A stretch of 64,000 nucleotides of DNA from Stereum hirsutum FP-91666 SS1 (taxonomy: Eukaryota; Basidiomycota; Agaricomycetes; Russulales; Stereaceae), in NCBI RefSeq assembly GCF_000264905.1, contig NW_006763137.1, positions 236,237 to 300,236 of the forward strand, given 5' to 3'. Positions 1 to 11,876 of the stretch are shown here, in pieces. The notes below the pieces were generated by a model, which saw only the letters and a list, made by a program, of their open reading frames with translations, did not search any database and was not told where the DNA came from. Within the stretch, counting starts at the first letter, position 1, and the number at the start of each line of letters is the position of its first letter. A program made the position numbers and the translations under genes.

Positions 1-2265
1 CTCCTTTTGATGTAAGGAAGAGTTCCTCTAGAGGGATTATCCAAATTCTCAAAACTGGCAAAGATGAACTTTTGGATTTGGCCACCCCGCCAAATAATAA
101 TATTTAATTCATTTGTTTATTATTTTCCGAAAACCAAGGGGGGTGCCAGGAATTTTCTTTCAATAAATGGGGATTTCGACTTTCGCCGACGAAATTGGCC
201 GCTGTACAAAAGTGGTGATGACTAAGCCGTTTGCACCATAGTCGCTCCATATGCTGTGGCTTCGCTCGCGTCCAGGGCTCTGCGGTTGCGAGACGCTCCA
301 GAGACGAAAAGACGCAGTTCTCGGTCGATGCTCGCGCGGTGGAGTGGTGGGGCTATCATCCATTTCTTGCTCAAGGAAGAACGTTCGATCGCGTCCGAGT
401 AAGTTCTACGTTCTTCGAACCTCTAAGCCACTCGGTTCGGACCTGCTGTTGTGTTCTCCTACCCCTTGCTCGATACGAATTAATGCTCAATTGTAGTGCA
501 TGACTATATTCGTACGTCTTCTCTAGTCATCTTGGGCCACATCCGAGCCGGTCTAGAGAAAGGCGCCGTACGTACGCGTCGTTCAGTTGAAAAACGTGTA
601 CACGTTCATCCTGTTGAACTTCGGGATCGGGAAATCAAGTCGGAAGCGTTTGTTCGAGTCATGAACGAAGGACAAACCAGGACCCGAAATTCGGATCCCA
701 TCCACTGACCCGACCACTGCTCCACTTTGGAGGCCTGCGCCACCTGACGAGTGCGCATTTCAGGTAATCCCTTACCGTGTCCTCGGCTGGAAGTTAAATC
801 GTGTAATGGCGATTCTTCTTCGACTCCTTTGTCGGGCGGTCCAGACTCTGCACAAAGATCTTCGAATTTGAATCAGTAGATTCTGGTTCTTGCACAGGAC
901 GCACTTCTTGCTTACTTCCGCAATCACCGTGAGGTCTCGGCCACAGTTCAAACGACAGCAGGGAGGGAGTGGAAATTGCGTTCAGATATGGTCTTGCCAT
1001 AGGCTGAGATCGACTCCGTGCTCGAACCGCGCACAAAAGGCGTACTGTGACACGCGTCATCCTCCGAAGCGACTCGGATGGGGAATCGCGTGGCTCTATA
1101 TAATGACCTTGGCTACCGGGACTGAAGGTCATCTGCTTAGGAGGTGAGCAGTATTGGTGCGAGCACTTGTGATGATGTTCGTCATCCATGACCAGTTGAA
1201 GTTGTGGCCAATAATCAACAGGGTATTAGTTCATGCACGCGAAGGGCTTCGAGAGCATGTACAGGAGACTTCCATGCAGCAGAACAGAACAGAAAACTCC
1301 TCGACGGGTCACATCCCCGGAGGCGTGGAATTATGAACAGCTCAGCGTGGAATGCGTAAGCAAAGGCGAGCGATACGGGTTTACAATAATATCAGCGAGA
1401 ATGCACAACGAAGTGCATGCAACAGAACACGAAGGGTTGGACAGGACCGGATCGTATGAAATGAAAGACCACAGTACGACGAGGGAGTTCCGGCTAAGGG
1501 AGGAGTGGCGTGTGGAGGAACACAAACAAGCAGACTATAGGACAAGTACGTTGTGGTATATGTACACTTGTAACGCAAAGCAAATCAGCAAAACAATCCA
1601 GCAAATTAAATTACGTCTACACACGGAGGAATCGTCAGCTTGAGGTCGACGAGGGAAGATCATGCGGATACGTACTCACAGTATGCTATTATACACCAAA
1701 GAAAGCTAAGACGACAGATCAACCAAAATAGAGAACGACTCCCAGAGCGGACTGGAGAACCTGCAGACGAGAAGAACATTGAAGCAATTGCGGGCGCAGT
1801 TGTAAGCAGGATGAAGTCGTAGGAAACGGAACGGCCCGCAAAGATCGTGAGATACAGCAGGAGAAAACACATGGGGAACCGATGAAGACATGATACAGTG
1901 AAATGAAACGAGTTGTGATCCGAAATGAGCCAATGCTTGAGACCAGAGTGTAACCGCGGGCCATACTGAGGAGATAAACCGACGAGTGACCAGGATCCGA
2001 AATGAAAGTGAAAGTGGAGCTGCCGCATGGAGAATGAGACGTGATGGCAATGTGACAGATAAAACGGACATTGAGATGAATATCCACACGCGTGCTCCGT
2101 CAAACTGCGAAGGACAAACACATACCACGAGATGCGAAGTATGGGAGGTAGGGAGCACAGGCCTTCACCGGTCATCATCGGATCCGGCGTCGGGTTCCGG
2201 TAATCGTCCAGGCGCCGTTCCGCTTGGAAGAATGTGCGGGCCAGCGTGACGCTGTGGCTGACGCT
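1..2265. other. Gene-poor stretch, nothing recognised
   Basis: Both strands contain only short, overlapping open frames with no recognisable motif, no consistent splice pattern and no domain. The stretch lies downstream of the Zn2Cys6 regulator, whose stop codon ends at 2266, so its right end probably holds that gene's 3' UTR and terminator. I see no tRNA, repeat array or transposase remnant here. Confidence 0.5.
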
Positions 2266-3922
2266 CTACGCGGGAATCACTGCGGGAGTGAAGGCGTGGA
2301 GTAGAGGACGCAGGCTGTGAGGATTGCGACAGCCGTCGGGAGGAGGAGAATGAGCCGCTGAGTCTTGGGGATGAGGCCGACTGCGCAGACGCTCGCTCAG
2401 CGGTGTGAGCGTCTGCGCGCTGGAGTTTTTTGACTGTGACGCGGGCGTGGTATTATAAGGCGTTATGATGGAGGACAGAGACAGCGGGGATGGCTTTGTG
2501 GTAGCGTCGGGGCGGAACGAGAAAGAGGATGGAGGAGAACGATCGTAGACCCGAGATGTCGATGCCAAATTGCCAACCTCTGGAGACCTAGCATCGAAGG
2601 GTTGAGACGAGTAAGAGGGAACATCTGGACGGGAATGCTGTGGGACAGAAAGATGATGGAAAGGTGGGACGGGAGATGTCATGATTCGTAATGAGGGTAT
2701 CGGCTGCTCGGGGCCATGTCGCAAGAGCGAGTAATCTTCATCGCGAGACGGCGCGCTAGCTGAAGTATGAAATGATGGTGCTGGTGGGTGAACATCCGTG
2801 AAAGGAAGCGAGAACGACCCCGAGGGACCAGGTGGGATAGGACGCAGAGCTCCATGCACCGGAGCCATGTCGAAGGGCCGCGGCGACTGTACGAATGGTG
2901 GCGGGCCAGTCAGGCTAGCCAGCATAGCTTCAAGCTTGTCGCATCTGCTTTCCACGGTCGCCAGCCTAGTCTTCAGTTGCTCGTGCTCCGCACGACTAAC
3001 GTACTTATCTCTACGAAGCGAATGAACTAATGTCAGCACTAAATAGGATAAGAAGACGCCACACGGCCGAACATACACAGGCTCGATTACATGCCACTGA
3101 CATTTGTGCTGATCGTTGCGACGAGTGCAGGGTCCGCATGGATGAGCCCTACAATGTCTCAACTGAACATGAATCGTGTGCGAAGAGTAAGACGATTGCC
3201 AACCTATCACACTTGATCTTACGTCTCTTGCACTCTGAAGGCGAAGCGATGGTCGAGCCAATGGAAACCGAGCCCGGTTGTGGATGATCGATGACAAGAG
3301 CGGAATGACAAGAGATAGAAATGGGAACGGTACGGAGAAGAGAAGGAGAGTAAGGTGCTGAACGAGGAACAAGATGTAAACGCCGCCACTAACCTGTACA
3401 GCTGAGCGCTTGGCGTCTTCGCTTCTGCTTCGGTCTACGCAGGGCGTCGTCGCCATCGCCATCCGAGTCGCCGATTTCAAGTTGCGCTTGCTCAGGTGAG
3501 AACGCGGAAGGAGGTTCGTCACGACTGGGTATCCAAGTGTTAGAGCTCTCCGCCACAGATGTTGAAGGAAACGATGGAAGTGGCGGAAATCGAGGATCTC
3601 CCGAGAACTGCGCATGGCGTGGACCCGGAGGTGGAAGGTCAGGCTGAAGCTCGTATATAGACGGAAGAGAGGTCTGAGAGGCCTGAGTCGTAAGGGTAAC
3701 CCGAGCAAGGTGAGGGGACAACTCGGCCTCGTCCTCGACAAACTTCCGCTTGGTCGAATGAGTGGCGATGGGGGGTGGTCTAGGGGGATCCATGAGGCCC
3801 GCAAGGATCAGAACAGAATCGTAGGGAGTGGACAAGCAGAGGGGATCCCAGATGCCACCGAGAGCATGTGGGGCGAGCGGATATGGGCGAGGGGGTCCAA
3901 GTGGTACAAGAGATCCAAGCAT
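2266..3922 (-). CDS. Zn2Cys6 fungal transcription factor
   Basis: A sequence-specific nuclear transcription regulator with a binuclear zinc cluster. Four exons are inferred: 3394-3922, 3204-3234, 3077-3148 and 2266-3010, giving about 458 residues. Splicing assembles the zinc cluster from the first three exons: C-T-E-C, then KRRKIKCDRAHPCGPC, then a last Cys after TRRNDQHK, with spacing C-x2-C-x6-C-x5-C-x2-C-x8-C at about residues 175-203. A basic linker and a short heptad-like helix (SRAEHEQLKTRLATVESRCD) follow, as expected for a dimerisation element. The rest is Pro/Ser-rich and low in complexity. No fungal-specific middle homology domain is visible, so target genes cannot be guessed. A second in-frame ATG at 3793 would give 415 residues and is an equally plausible start. 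An acidic, Pro-rich N-terminus precedes the zinc cluster, which is less usual than an N-terminal cluster. Confidence 0.86.
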
Positions 3923-6900
3923 AAGCCGTTATATTCTGTTTCAGACTGGCACGGAGATTGATCAAATCAACAGGTCGCCTCCAAGTCCGAGCCATCGACA
4001 TGGCACCTTTTCGGCTGGCGGCTTGGACCTCTTGACCCGCTACTATCGTGTCCTGTCTCTTTTCCCTATGCAGAACATTGAAACGATACGCGCTGTCTTG
4101 TGACCGTACTGCAAGGGAAGTCTGAGAAGACGTTCGTGCGGCATACGTTAGCTCACGCAGGCCAACAAACAACCCCGACAACTCAGACACAGCTCCGAGC
4201 CGGCAAATGCCGGGGCCTTGGTAGACGCTAATACTTACCACAGCAGCCTACTTATCGTCTCCATCTGCGCACATCGCCGTGGGCGTTTCCCTGGCAGCGT
4301 CCCTCCACCCGTCTCCGGATCATAAATGTATCGGGAAGGTTGCAGGAACGCGCGTCATTCTAGTCATAAATTGTGGAGATGCTCGACGAACTTTTCCCTT
4401 TTCGTCGCTTTTTCTTCGATACTTTCATCCGGACAGGGAGGCTCCACCCTTCGAGTCGGCTCACGACGGTCAGTACTGGTCCCCGCCCCGTTGCTGTTTC
4501 ATGAATGACTTCTCAGGATCAGATAGGGCTCGTATCCTCGTGCCCTCGCGCTTCGAGCCGCGGGTCCGATGATGCTCAGATCCACCGACCTTTCAAAGTT
4601 ACCGCCGCTGATTTCCGACACATACACTTCGCTGGCGGCACCTGAGATCCTTCCCCTTTGGAACAAGCTTTCACTGACAGCGTTACTGTCAGGTGCCTGA
4701 TATACCAATGCTGCAAATACTCTGTCTGTATTCCAAATCGCGTTCTCATGCTGCAATGATGTCTATCCGGGTTGTCATCTGAGCGATAATGCGATGAGAA
4801 GTAATGGGAAACCTAGTTTTTTTCTTCTTCCTTTGGCACGTCGATCGCTGGGTAGAGCATCCGTTAACCAATATTACCGCTTGAGTGGATGCTCCGGCGT
4901 TCGCCCGCAACTCGTCCTGAGTTTCACACCCTCGTGAACGTCGAAGTCTGCAACTGGTCTGTGTCTAATGTACGGAGAGATCGCACCATAGTTGTGAAGT
5001 AGCGATGGTGCTGACACTGTGGCCCTCGGGCATGCATGCCAAGTCGATGTCGCTGAAGCGCTACCTCCAATAATGCTATTCTAACATTCAAGCCCTGATC
5101 TGCCCCTTCATTTCATAAGGCTAATCCAACGGCGGTCACCGTATACGGCCGTGTACAAAGGCAACCCTCGCAGTTTACGCGAAGCGCAACGGAGAGGTCC
5201 AGTTTGATATCCTGACGAACGTTCAGACCTCCGTTGTATCCCCTTGAAGAGATGAGACAAACAACGGTGCAATCGATAGCTTGTGCACGGTATCGGCTCC
5301 TCATCTCTCCAACTCGCACGCAACCGCTCAGGATCATCGAAAATTTCTAGACGTATGCTGTGCGTGAGTACTCGAATTACGGTAACTGCACAGCATCGAG
5401 GTAAGACAACTCCTATCTCTGTCGACGATGGATCCGTGATAACACGAGGTCGCCGCCCACGAGCTCGCAACGGATGGAGTGACTGACACAGCCAAGCCTA
5501 ATTTAGCACTGTCAGCGGTCAGGAATATGCTTCTACTGTTCTGTCTAAATGAGCCTCAGGAGGACCCTCGCCGCTAGGGCGTGTTTCGCAGTTTTTCTAG
5601 GGATCTGAGTAAGAGGAACCAATGATAGTCATTCCTATGTTCGCGACCATTTGAAGATCCCACCGATCAGCGGTGGTATTCTCCGCCTGCGGCTCTCTCT
5701 CTTCGGAAGACACGGTAAGGCTCAGTATAGGTACCGTCAAGCACCTCGCAGTTTTGCACGCGAATTACGCGTGTTGAGATCATCACGCAGAGACACCGCA
5801 CCCTGATACCACCCGCATCGTTGGCAGAAAGCAAGAGCATACTCGTGATGATTAGATGTCCATACAGTTGGCATTGAGTGTGAGCTTAACTTGCTGTGCC
5901 TCGTTCAGAGTGATTTGTTCTGTGCAGACTCTAATGCTACCTCTATCTGATGTGACTATTCACGCGTCGCAGAGACAATAGAGGTCGACAATGCACCTGG
6001 AAACCAAATACCAGATTGAACTAGGAAGAGATGCTTCCGTCCGTCGCGGAAGTAGAATGTGTCGGCGGAAGTAAATAGCTTTCCGACAGGAGGTCGGCCT
6101 CAACCTCACGGGATGGCCAAGTGGCATCACCTTGCCAGTATTGTAGCAGTACATTGACTTGCTCAATCGGAACTGGCTGTGTCTCGTCCAAAGTCCTCTT
6201 CGTCAATTCAGTCAACATCGGATCCGCATCGATCGCAGCTTAAAAACACAGCGAGATTATGCTCAGCGGCAGGACTCCGATACAAATCAATCGCCACAAT
6301 CGGATTCGCCGCATTCCTGGAGGTCGCTGTAAATTGGCATACACAGCTTGCCCTTGAGCTTGTGCACCTGTATAACCCGGTTGCCAATGTCGTCGATAAA
6401 GCCAAATAAGAGTATATGAGCGTGAATGTCGGGCAGGAAATATTACGAAACATCCTGTATCCGCATTCATCCTTAGCGCTTTAAAACAGTGCTTGAACCT
6501 CGTGTAGAGGTCTATCGTATATCACCCCTTTCAATCGGCTTTGAACCATGATCGTCAAGTATAAGGGACTTGTGATCGTCTGACTTCAACCACTGCAAAC
6601 GCCCTAGTACCACAACGAATTCATCCTTGAGTACACAAAGTCCCACAAGGTCAAGCGGCTACGACTCGTTAGTTCGTCTAGCATATTACGTCCCGCAGTA
6701 CACCTCGCACGATCTTCTACTGAAGTCCGAGGGACAGTAGACCAGAACACCATCTGTTCCCGAGAAAGCCTTATCGTCAATCGTCAGGATGGAGCATGCA
6801 TGACTACAACATGCATAAGGCGGGGGGAAAGTCTCCGATACATTGAAGTCCACCGCACGCATGATGGAGTTTGTGTCCTTCGGATCAAAGCATAGACGAA

Positions 6901-9630
6901 GACCAAACCCGTCAGCTCGGCCGCTTCTCCATCGAACGCAATATAAGAAACTGCGAGAGCGTCCGCATCGATCTCGGGTGAACGCGCTGGCGCTAGGAAT
7001 CTACGTATATTTCCCACGTCTCGGTGATAGAGGTGCAGCCCGAGCATTTGATCCTCGGCCCATGTACGTCCCGATCGAGAAGTGAGACACCAAGAAGCGG
7101 CGGCACGATCACATGAGACCAAGAGTACGTTTATCATGAAAACGTTAGGGAGGACGTACAGCTCACTTGCGCAGAAACCGCGTTCGGTATGGACACGGGT
7201 AGGAGACGCAGAATCAATTGTGTGGAGCAAAGAAGACGCATGACTCGACACCGGTCTATGACGAAAAACTGTAGACACGATATAGAAAGCAGGTCCCGCG
7301 AAAGCAAGTGCCCGCTAACGGCGTTTTGACATACCACTTCAGTCGCAGGACTCTCCTTGCCGCCAATATGGCCATAGTCTCCGAAGACAACATCTCGGCA
7401 AGAATCGCAGCTACACTCGATAGAGAAAGATGCTCGCGAACAACGGCTTGACTTGGAGTCGGCCCCTGAAAGGTCACGGGCGCACTCAGCAGGCGGGCAA
7501 GCCGAAGTTGGAAGGATACTCAAACCTTCATTGGTGGCAAAGCATTTGATCATCCTTAGTGATACCTGCGGGACCTGGTGCCCATAGCGCAATACATGTA
7601 AGAAGAGTGGCTAGATAGAGCTTGTGGCTTCCGAATCGAACACACAGCGCAGACTATTGACCTCGGAAAAGGTCCATGGACGAAGAAAGACTCGATATGC
7701 AAGGTAATTGTGCTTTATCGATGTAGATGGACACGAATATCCTGGGCTCAAGAAGGAGACGCACCTGTTGGTGATGAAAGGTGTACATGCTTATATGTCT
7801 CTATGGCAGAATTCCGACCGTTGGGCACGCATTGCTGAAAATTCGAGTCTGGGGTGTTCATCCAGGTTCATCCCGGGCCAGTGGGTAGATATCTTTCTTT
7901 CTCTTACTGTAAGGCCGCGGTGAGGCCACGATTCTTCTGAAAGAGAGATTTGCCGGGAGTGATGCGCGAGTGTGATGAACGTTCGGTGGGTATTGTTCCT
8001 GAGAAACTTCAAGTTGGCCGTTCATCGTCGAAAATCGAACAGGCCCGTGCGTGGGAATGTACGCATGTGGCACTGACACTGGTGCCACTGTGGCACTCCA
8101 GTTACTGGCGGGGTTCTCTCGGCCCATACGCATCAGTTACATGCTCATAGAATATGGCAGAACTTGATATTAACTTTCTCTTACATATAATCTAAAACCT
8201 CGGAGGCCACAGTACAGATAAAATGGCCAGAAGGTGCTCTCGTCGCGCATGTTACCGGTCTGCAGCGCTACATGAGGAACTCTGAAGAAAGCATTTTTTT
8301 CTTCAAAGTGTGAGCCAGATTTGAGACATCAGAGACCACTGCCACATTTGTCCGTGATGTCTGCATACGGGCTGAGGAATGGAAGTGAATGTTCGGCTGT
8401 GGTTGACGTCTTCCATAGCGGGTGTCCTCCATGTGTCGAGGAAAGAGAGCACTGGTGCATGGTCAAACCGTAAGGCCGGGAAGAGCAGGTCGAAAGCCGA
8501 GAGAAAGCGGGGTTGTCGGAGAGACTACTACAAGGTAGAAGCGACGAGACTGACAGCGATCGGGCACGGGTAGGCGCTCGTCTATAATTTGAAGAATCTC
8601 ACCAAACAAGTTCTGAAATGGGGAAACGTGATGGCAGCTGCATATGGGAAATGGAAAGATGAACCGTACGAATATGCAGTTGCTTCCAGGGAAGCTGAGG
8701 TTAATGGCACCAGGATAGAACGCATAGAGCGAAATCTCTTGGATGCGTTCATTAGCTGGAAAACAACACACGGTTCCTCCGTAAGAGGTTAGAGAGATAT
8801 GCATTGATGCGAAATGAAGGGAATGTGAGGCTCTTCAAAGGAATAGTGAAGCCATTCAGGCGAATCAAAGAACTGCCACATACGAAAACAGTGCGTTGAA
8901 AGGATCATTTAGCTCTCGGCGATCCAAAACACCATCGGAGACATACGAGAGTCAATTTGGGGACCAAATCGCCACTACGACAAGAATAATATAGGGCGCA
9001 GTCACAAGCCAAGACTGTATGTAGATGGATGGTATGGATGAGCTCCGAAGCGGGCTTCTGGGTCGTTACACCTTCAGTCCGTTATGAATGTATTTGACCG
9101 TGAATGATATGGAGGCTGCGAGTACCTTGACCAGCATCGTGATCGAGGAATTTTATTTCCCCGTACATACACCCCTGGTGATAGTTGGAACTAAGACAAC
9201 CCGAAAGCCGGAAGAGGTCACGATAAGGCTGTCGTGCAAGTAGTCGCAGAACACCAGGAGCTATTGTGTTCAATCACGCAAAATCGCCTGACAGTCGACT
9301 GGCTAGCCTTAGCTTGGACAACAAGATGTGAGTCAAATCAAGCAGTGAAGACTTTGAGTACGTTCTTTTGAATCCTGACTGAAGCTGCTGGCTCCTAGGT
9401 CTAAAGCTAAAGCTTTGAAGGGAGGATCGCTTGTGACGGCATGAAAAAAGATTGATGTTGAAAAGAACGCTACCTTTTCCTCCTCGGGGAACTCCGGAGC
9501 TCCGAAACGAGAGGAGTGCCACAGTGACTCGTGTGGCTCTCCCGACATTCACCATCTCTTTCCTTCTCTTTCACTCGACTGCAAGGTAGCATAACGAGAA
9601 AGGCTCTATTCTTGTTTTGATTTTCGCACA
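3923..9630. other. Long gene-poor interval with only fragmentary open frames
   Basis: About 5.7 kb without a gene I can support. Several frames look faintly protein-like, for example on the minus strand near 4500-4756, 6020-6450 and 6790-7590, but none has a start, a domain or a consistent intron pattern. A small hairpin element sits at 8067-8096. The right end must contain the promoter of the zinc-finger gene starting at 9631, where a pyrimidine-rich tract at about 9550-9580 is visible. Confidence 0.45.
8067..8096. repeat. Short hairpin with three copies of a 7-bp motif
   Basis: GTGGCAC at 8067-8073 and its exact reverse complement GTGCCAC at 8082-8088 flank an 8-nt loop. A third GTGGCAC follows at 8090-8096. 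Function unknown; related GCCACAGTGTCGGCAC-like words occur near 33,985 and 50,070. Confidence 0.4.
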
Positions 9631-10954
9631 ATGCATATAACTCCTTGGACATCGAAACATCATGCCTCGTCTTCATCGTCGCTCACCTCCGACCGCATCC
9701 GTACACCCAATCGTTCCAACACATCATCTCCAAATCCATCGAAGTCCAAAGGAAAACCCAAGACCCCAGATATACCGAAGTCGAAGGAAGTGAAAAGATT
9801 GGAACACTTGATTGAGGGGTTGAAGGCATCCATAGATGGCAAGAAACCACCGGGCAGGGCGGAAGCTTGTTTCTGTCAAGGTGCGTTCAATTCTTGGTAG
9901 TTCGTACGGCGATGTGAGCCGGGATCATTTTTTGTTGCTTGGTGGTTATTACTTCACGAAGACCATCGTTCTGTATGGTCTTTTCCCGTAGTAAACCACT
10001 CAGGGGGTGATTGGGTGGAATTATCTATCTTGGCGAGGTTTTATCGCTTGTATCGGCCACCTTTGGCGGTTCGAGTGATTAGTATCTGTGACATCTGATT
10101 TGACTCTATCAAGGATCGAATTCTCTCATTTCCACTGTTGAATCTCATAAAACTTCTACAAACTGTTCTGTCCTCTTGCTCAGGCCGCCGATTCAACACC
10201 TAGACCCAATGACTATATGAATGTCTCCCCATACACTATCCTCGACTAACGATTAACCTTATATGTTTGTTTAGCTCGAAATCACAACCTGTCATCCCAT
10301 ACGCCCCTCTGCACTTCTTGTGGGCTTATCCTCTGCGCGCTACAACCGCCTTATTTTCCTTGCCCACACTGCTCTTCTCCCCTCCTCACGCCATCCCAGC
10401 AGCTGTCGCACCTCTCTTCCCTCGCACTCCAACTCTCCGAAACTCTCGAACGCGAAGAAAACCAACGATTGCAAGCCATTGAAAATGCAAAGAAAGCCGC
10501 AGGCGCATTCCCTGTGCTCGGTGCCACAATCGCTGGTGCCGGCGGTAATGGCGGCGGTGGAGGAGGTTTCAGAGAAGAGCGGGAAGGTCCACATAAAGTC
10601 CTTTCCCTCAACTCAAAAACGAAGAAAGTTACCCTCTCGTCATATCACACCCCTCAACCGACCCTCTCCCCACACCTTCTCCTCAAGTCCTCCGCGCCGG
10701 AGGTTGAAGATGTCGTCACGGATAGGGTACCTCCGCCATCGGCTGAGGTTCCCTTCTTTGAGACGAAGGGAGGTGCGGGGGGAAGGAACGATGCACAGAG
10801 GTGGGCTGATTTGAGTGGGAGTGGGGATACGCAGGCTGTTTATGTGGATCTACCAAGGGAGAAGGCAAGGGCGAGCGAGGGCAGCAGAAGGAGGAGGAAG
10901 GGGAGAGGAGATGGAGGCCATGGAAACGCGCATACGGTTCCGGGTGCATCGTAG
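9631..10954 (+). CDS. TRIP4/Rqt4-type C2HC5 zinc-finger protein
   Basis: Likely homologue of activating signal cointegrator 1 (TRIP4) and yeast Rqt4, a subunit of the ribosome-quality-control trigger complex that acts with the Slh1/ASCC3 helicase on collided ribosomes. Two exons, 9631-9880 and 10275-10954, give 309 residues. The join falls inside the diagnostic zinc finger: CFCQARNHNL (residues 80-89), then C96-x2-C99-G-L-I-L-C104 and C113-P-H-C116, matching the zf-C2HC5 pattern of this family. A short helical stretch (KEVKRLEHLIEGLK) precedes the finger. A Glu/Arg-rich helix, a Gly run and a basic C-terminus follow. No ASCH domain is seen, which fits fungal members rather than animal TRIP4. 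The protein is shorter than most relatives, so a missed upstream exon is possible. The 394-nt intron is unusually long for this window. Confidence 0.83.
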
Positions 10955-11876
10955 TTGTGATGTTCTGTACGCTCTTCTATTATATTTACAGCCTTGACCA
11001 TCTCGTGGAGAGAAGGGGTCATTTGGCTGTGGCCCCTCTCCCGTCGCTGTCCGTAGTCGTCCGCCGCCCCATTTTCGCTAACTTGTCCAGAGTAATAAAT
11101 ACGACAGGTCTTCAACAAGCTTTCCACTAATACTGTAGCATGCATCGTTTCGAAGGACAGCATAATCTCTCCTGACCCAACGGCTCTTGGCAGCGAGATA
11201 TTCACCCTCGTAGCCCATTTTCTGTCCTCAAGGGCCGTTTCATCAACCTTTAGTCCTCGATATTCATTGCGCAATTAGTCTCTTTTTCTCTGTTTGCTGA
11301 ATAGACGCCCCCGATTGAGAGATGGTCGACGGCAAGGGCGGGGTGGCGAGGCCCCGGTGCCAAAGGAGTTTCGGGTCGCAGTTGCCATTCCTATAAACAA
11401 AGAGCCTGGTTATTATATATATAGGGCTGCGTACTTGCCGTAAAGATCCAGCTCCCCAGTTGCAACACCCCTTGCAAAAAGGTTCCCACGCGACGGTTGC
11501 CTCTCGACGCAGGTCAATTCAAATTGGTGACACCCAGTCGCTTACCGCCACCAACCTCGAGCTCGAGATCTACCCAATCCTCGTTTCTCTCAACACGGTG
11601 GTGTACCGACCCGATCTTTGTGGAATCTGGCCAGCGTGGTGCTAGATCAGTACTGAAGCTGCTTCAACCTTCAGCTCCCTTGTATCTTATAACAGTATGT
11701 TTCAACGCCTGACGCTACTATTCGATGCGAAGCTGTGTCTGATTCATGTTGATCCCCCAGGCCATACTACGAGAAGCAAGCAGCAACGGTATGAGCTTCT
11801 AGGCCCTTTTATTGTTGAAAGTATTTTTTTACGATCGTTATCTCCTTAGGACGCTCTTCGAGCAATAACATCGAAC
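10955..11876. promoter_or_regulatory. Intergenic region upstream of the F-box gene, with TATA-like tract and possible 5' UTR introns
   Basis: A run TTATATATATAG sits near 11,413-11,424, about 450 bp before the F-box ATG. Two intron-like segments follow: 11,695-11,760 starting GTATGT and 11,789-11,850 starting GTATGA, each ending in AG. They could be introns of the 5' leader. Reading the leader in the F-box frame meets a stop before 11,695, so I do not extend the protein upstream. Confidence 0.4.

Noticed and set aside
1660..2178. Minus-strand open frame of 172 codons
   Set aside because: Composition is Ser/His/Phe-rich without any domain, and it overlaps two other long frames in different phases; typical of purine-rich non-coding DNA.
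6784..7592. Overlapping minus-strand frames in the gene-poor region
   Set aside because: Three frames of similar length overlap, starts are mostly non-ATG, and no splice model joins them.
11460..11850. Upstream protein-coding exons for the F-box gene
   Set aside because: Intron-like signals exist, but extending the F-box frame upstream through them meets a stop codon; they are better read as leader introns.
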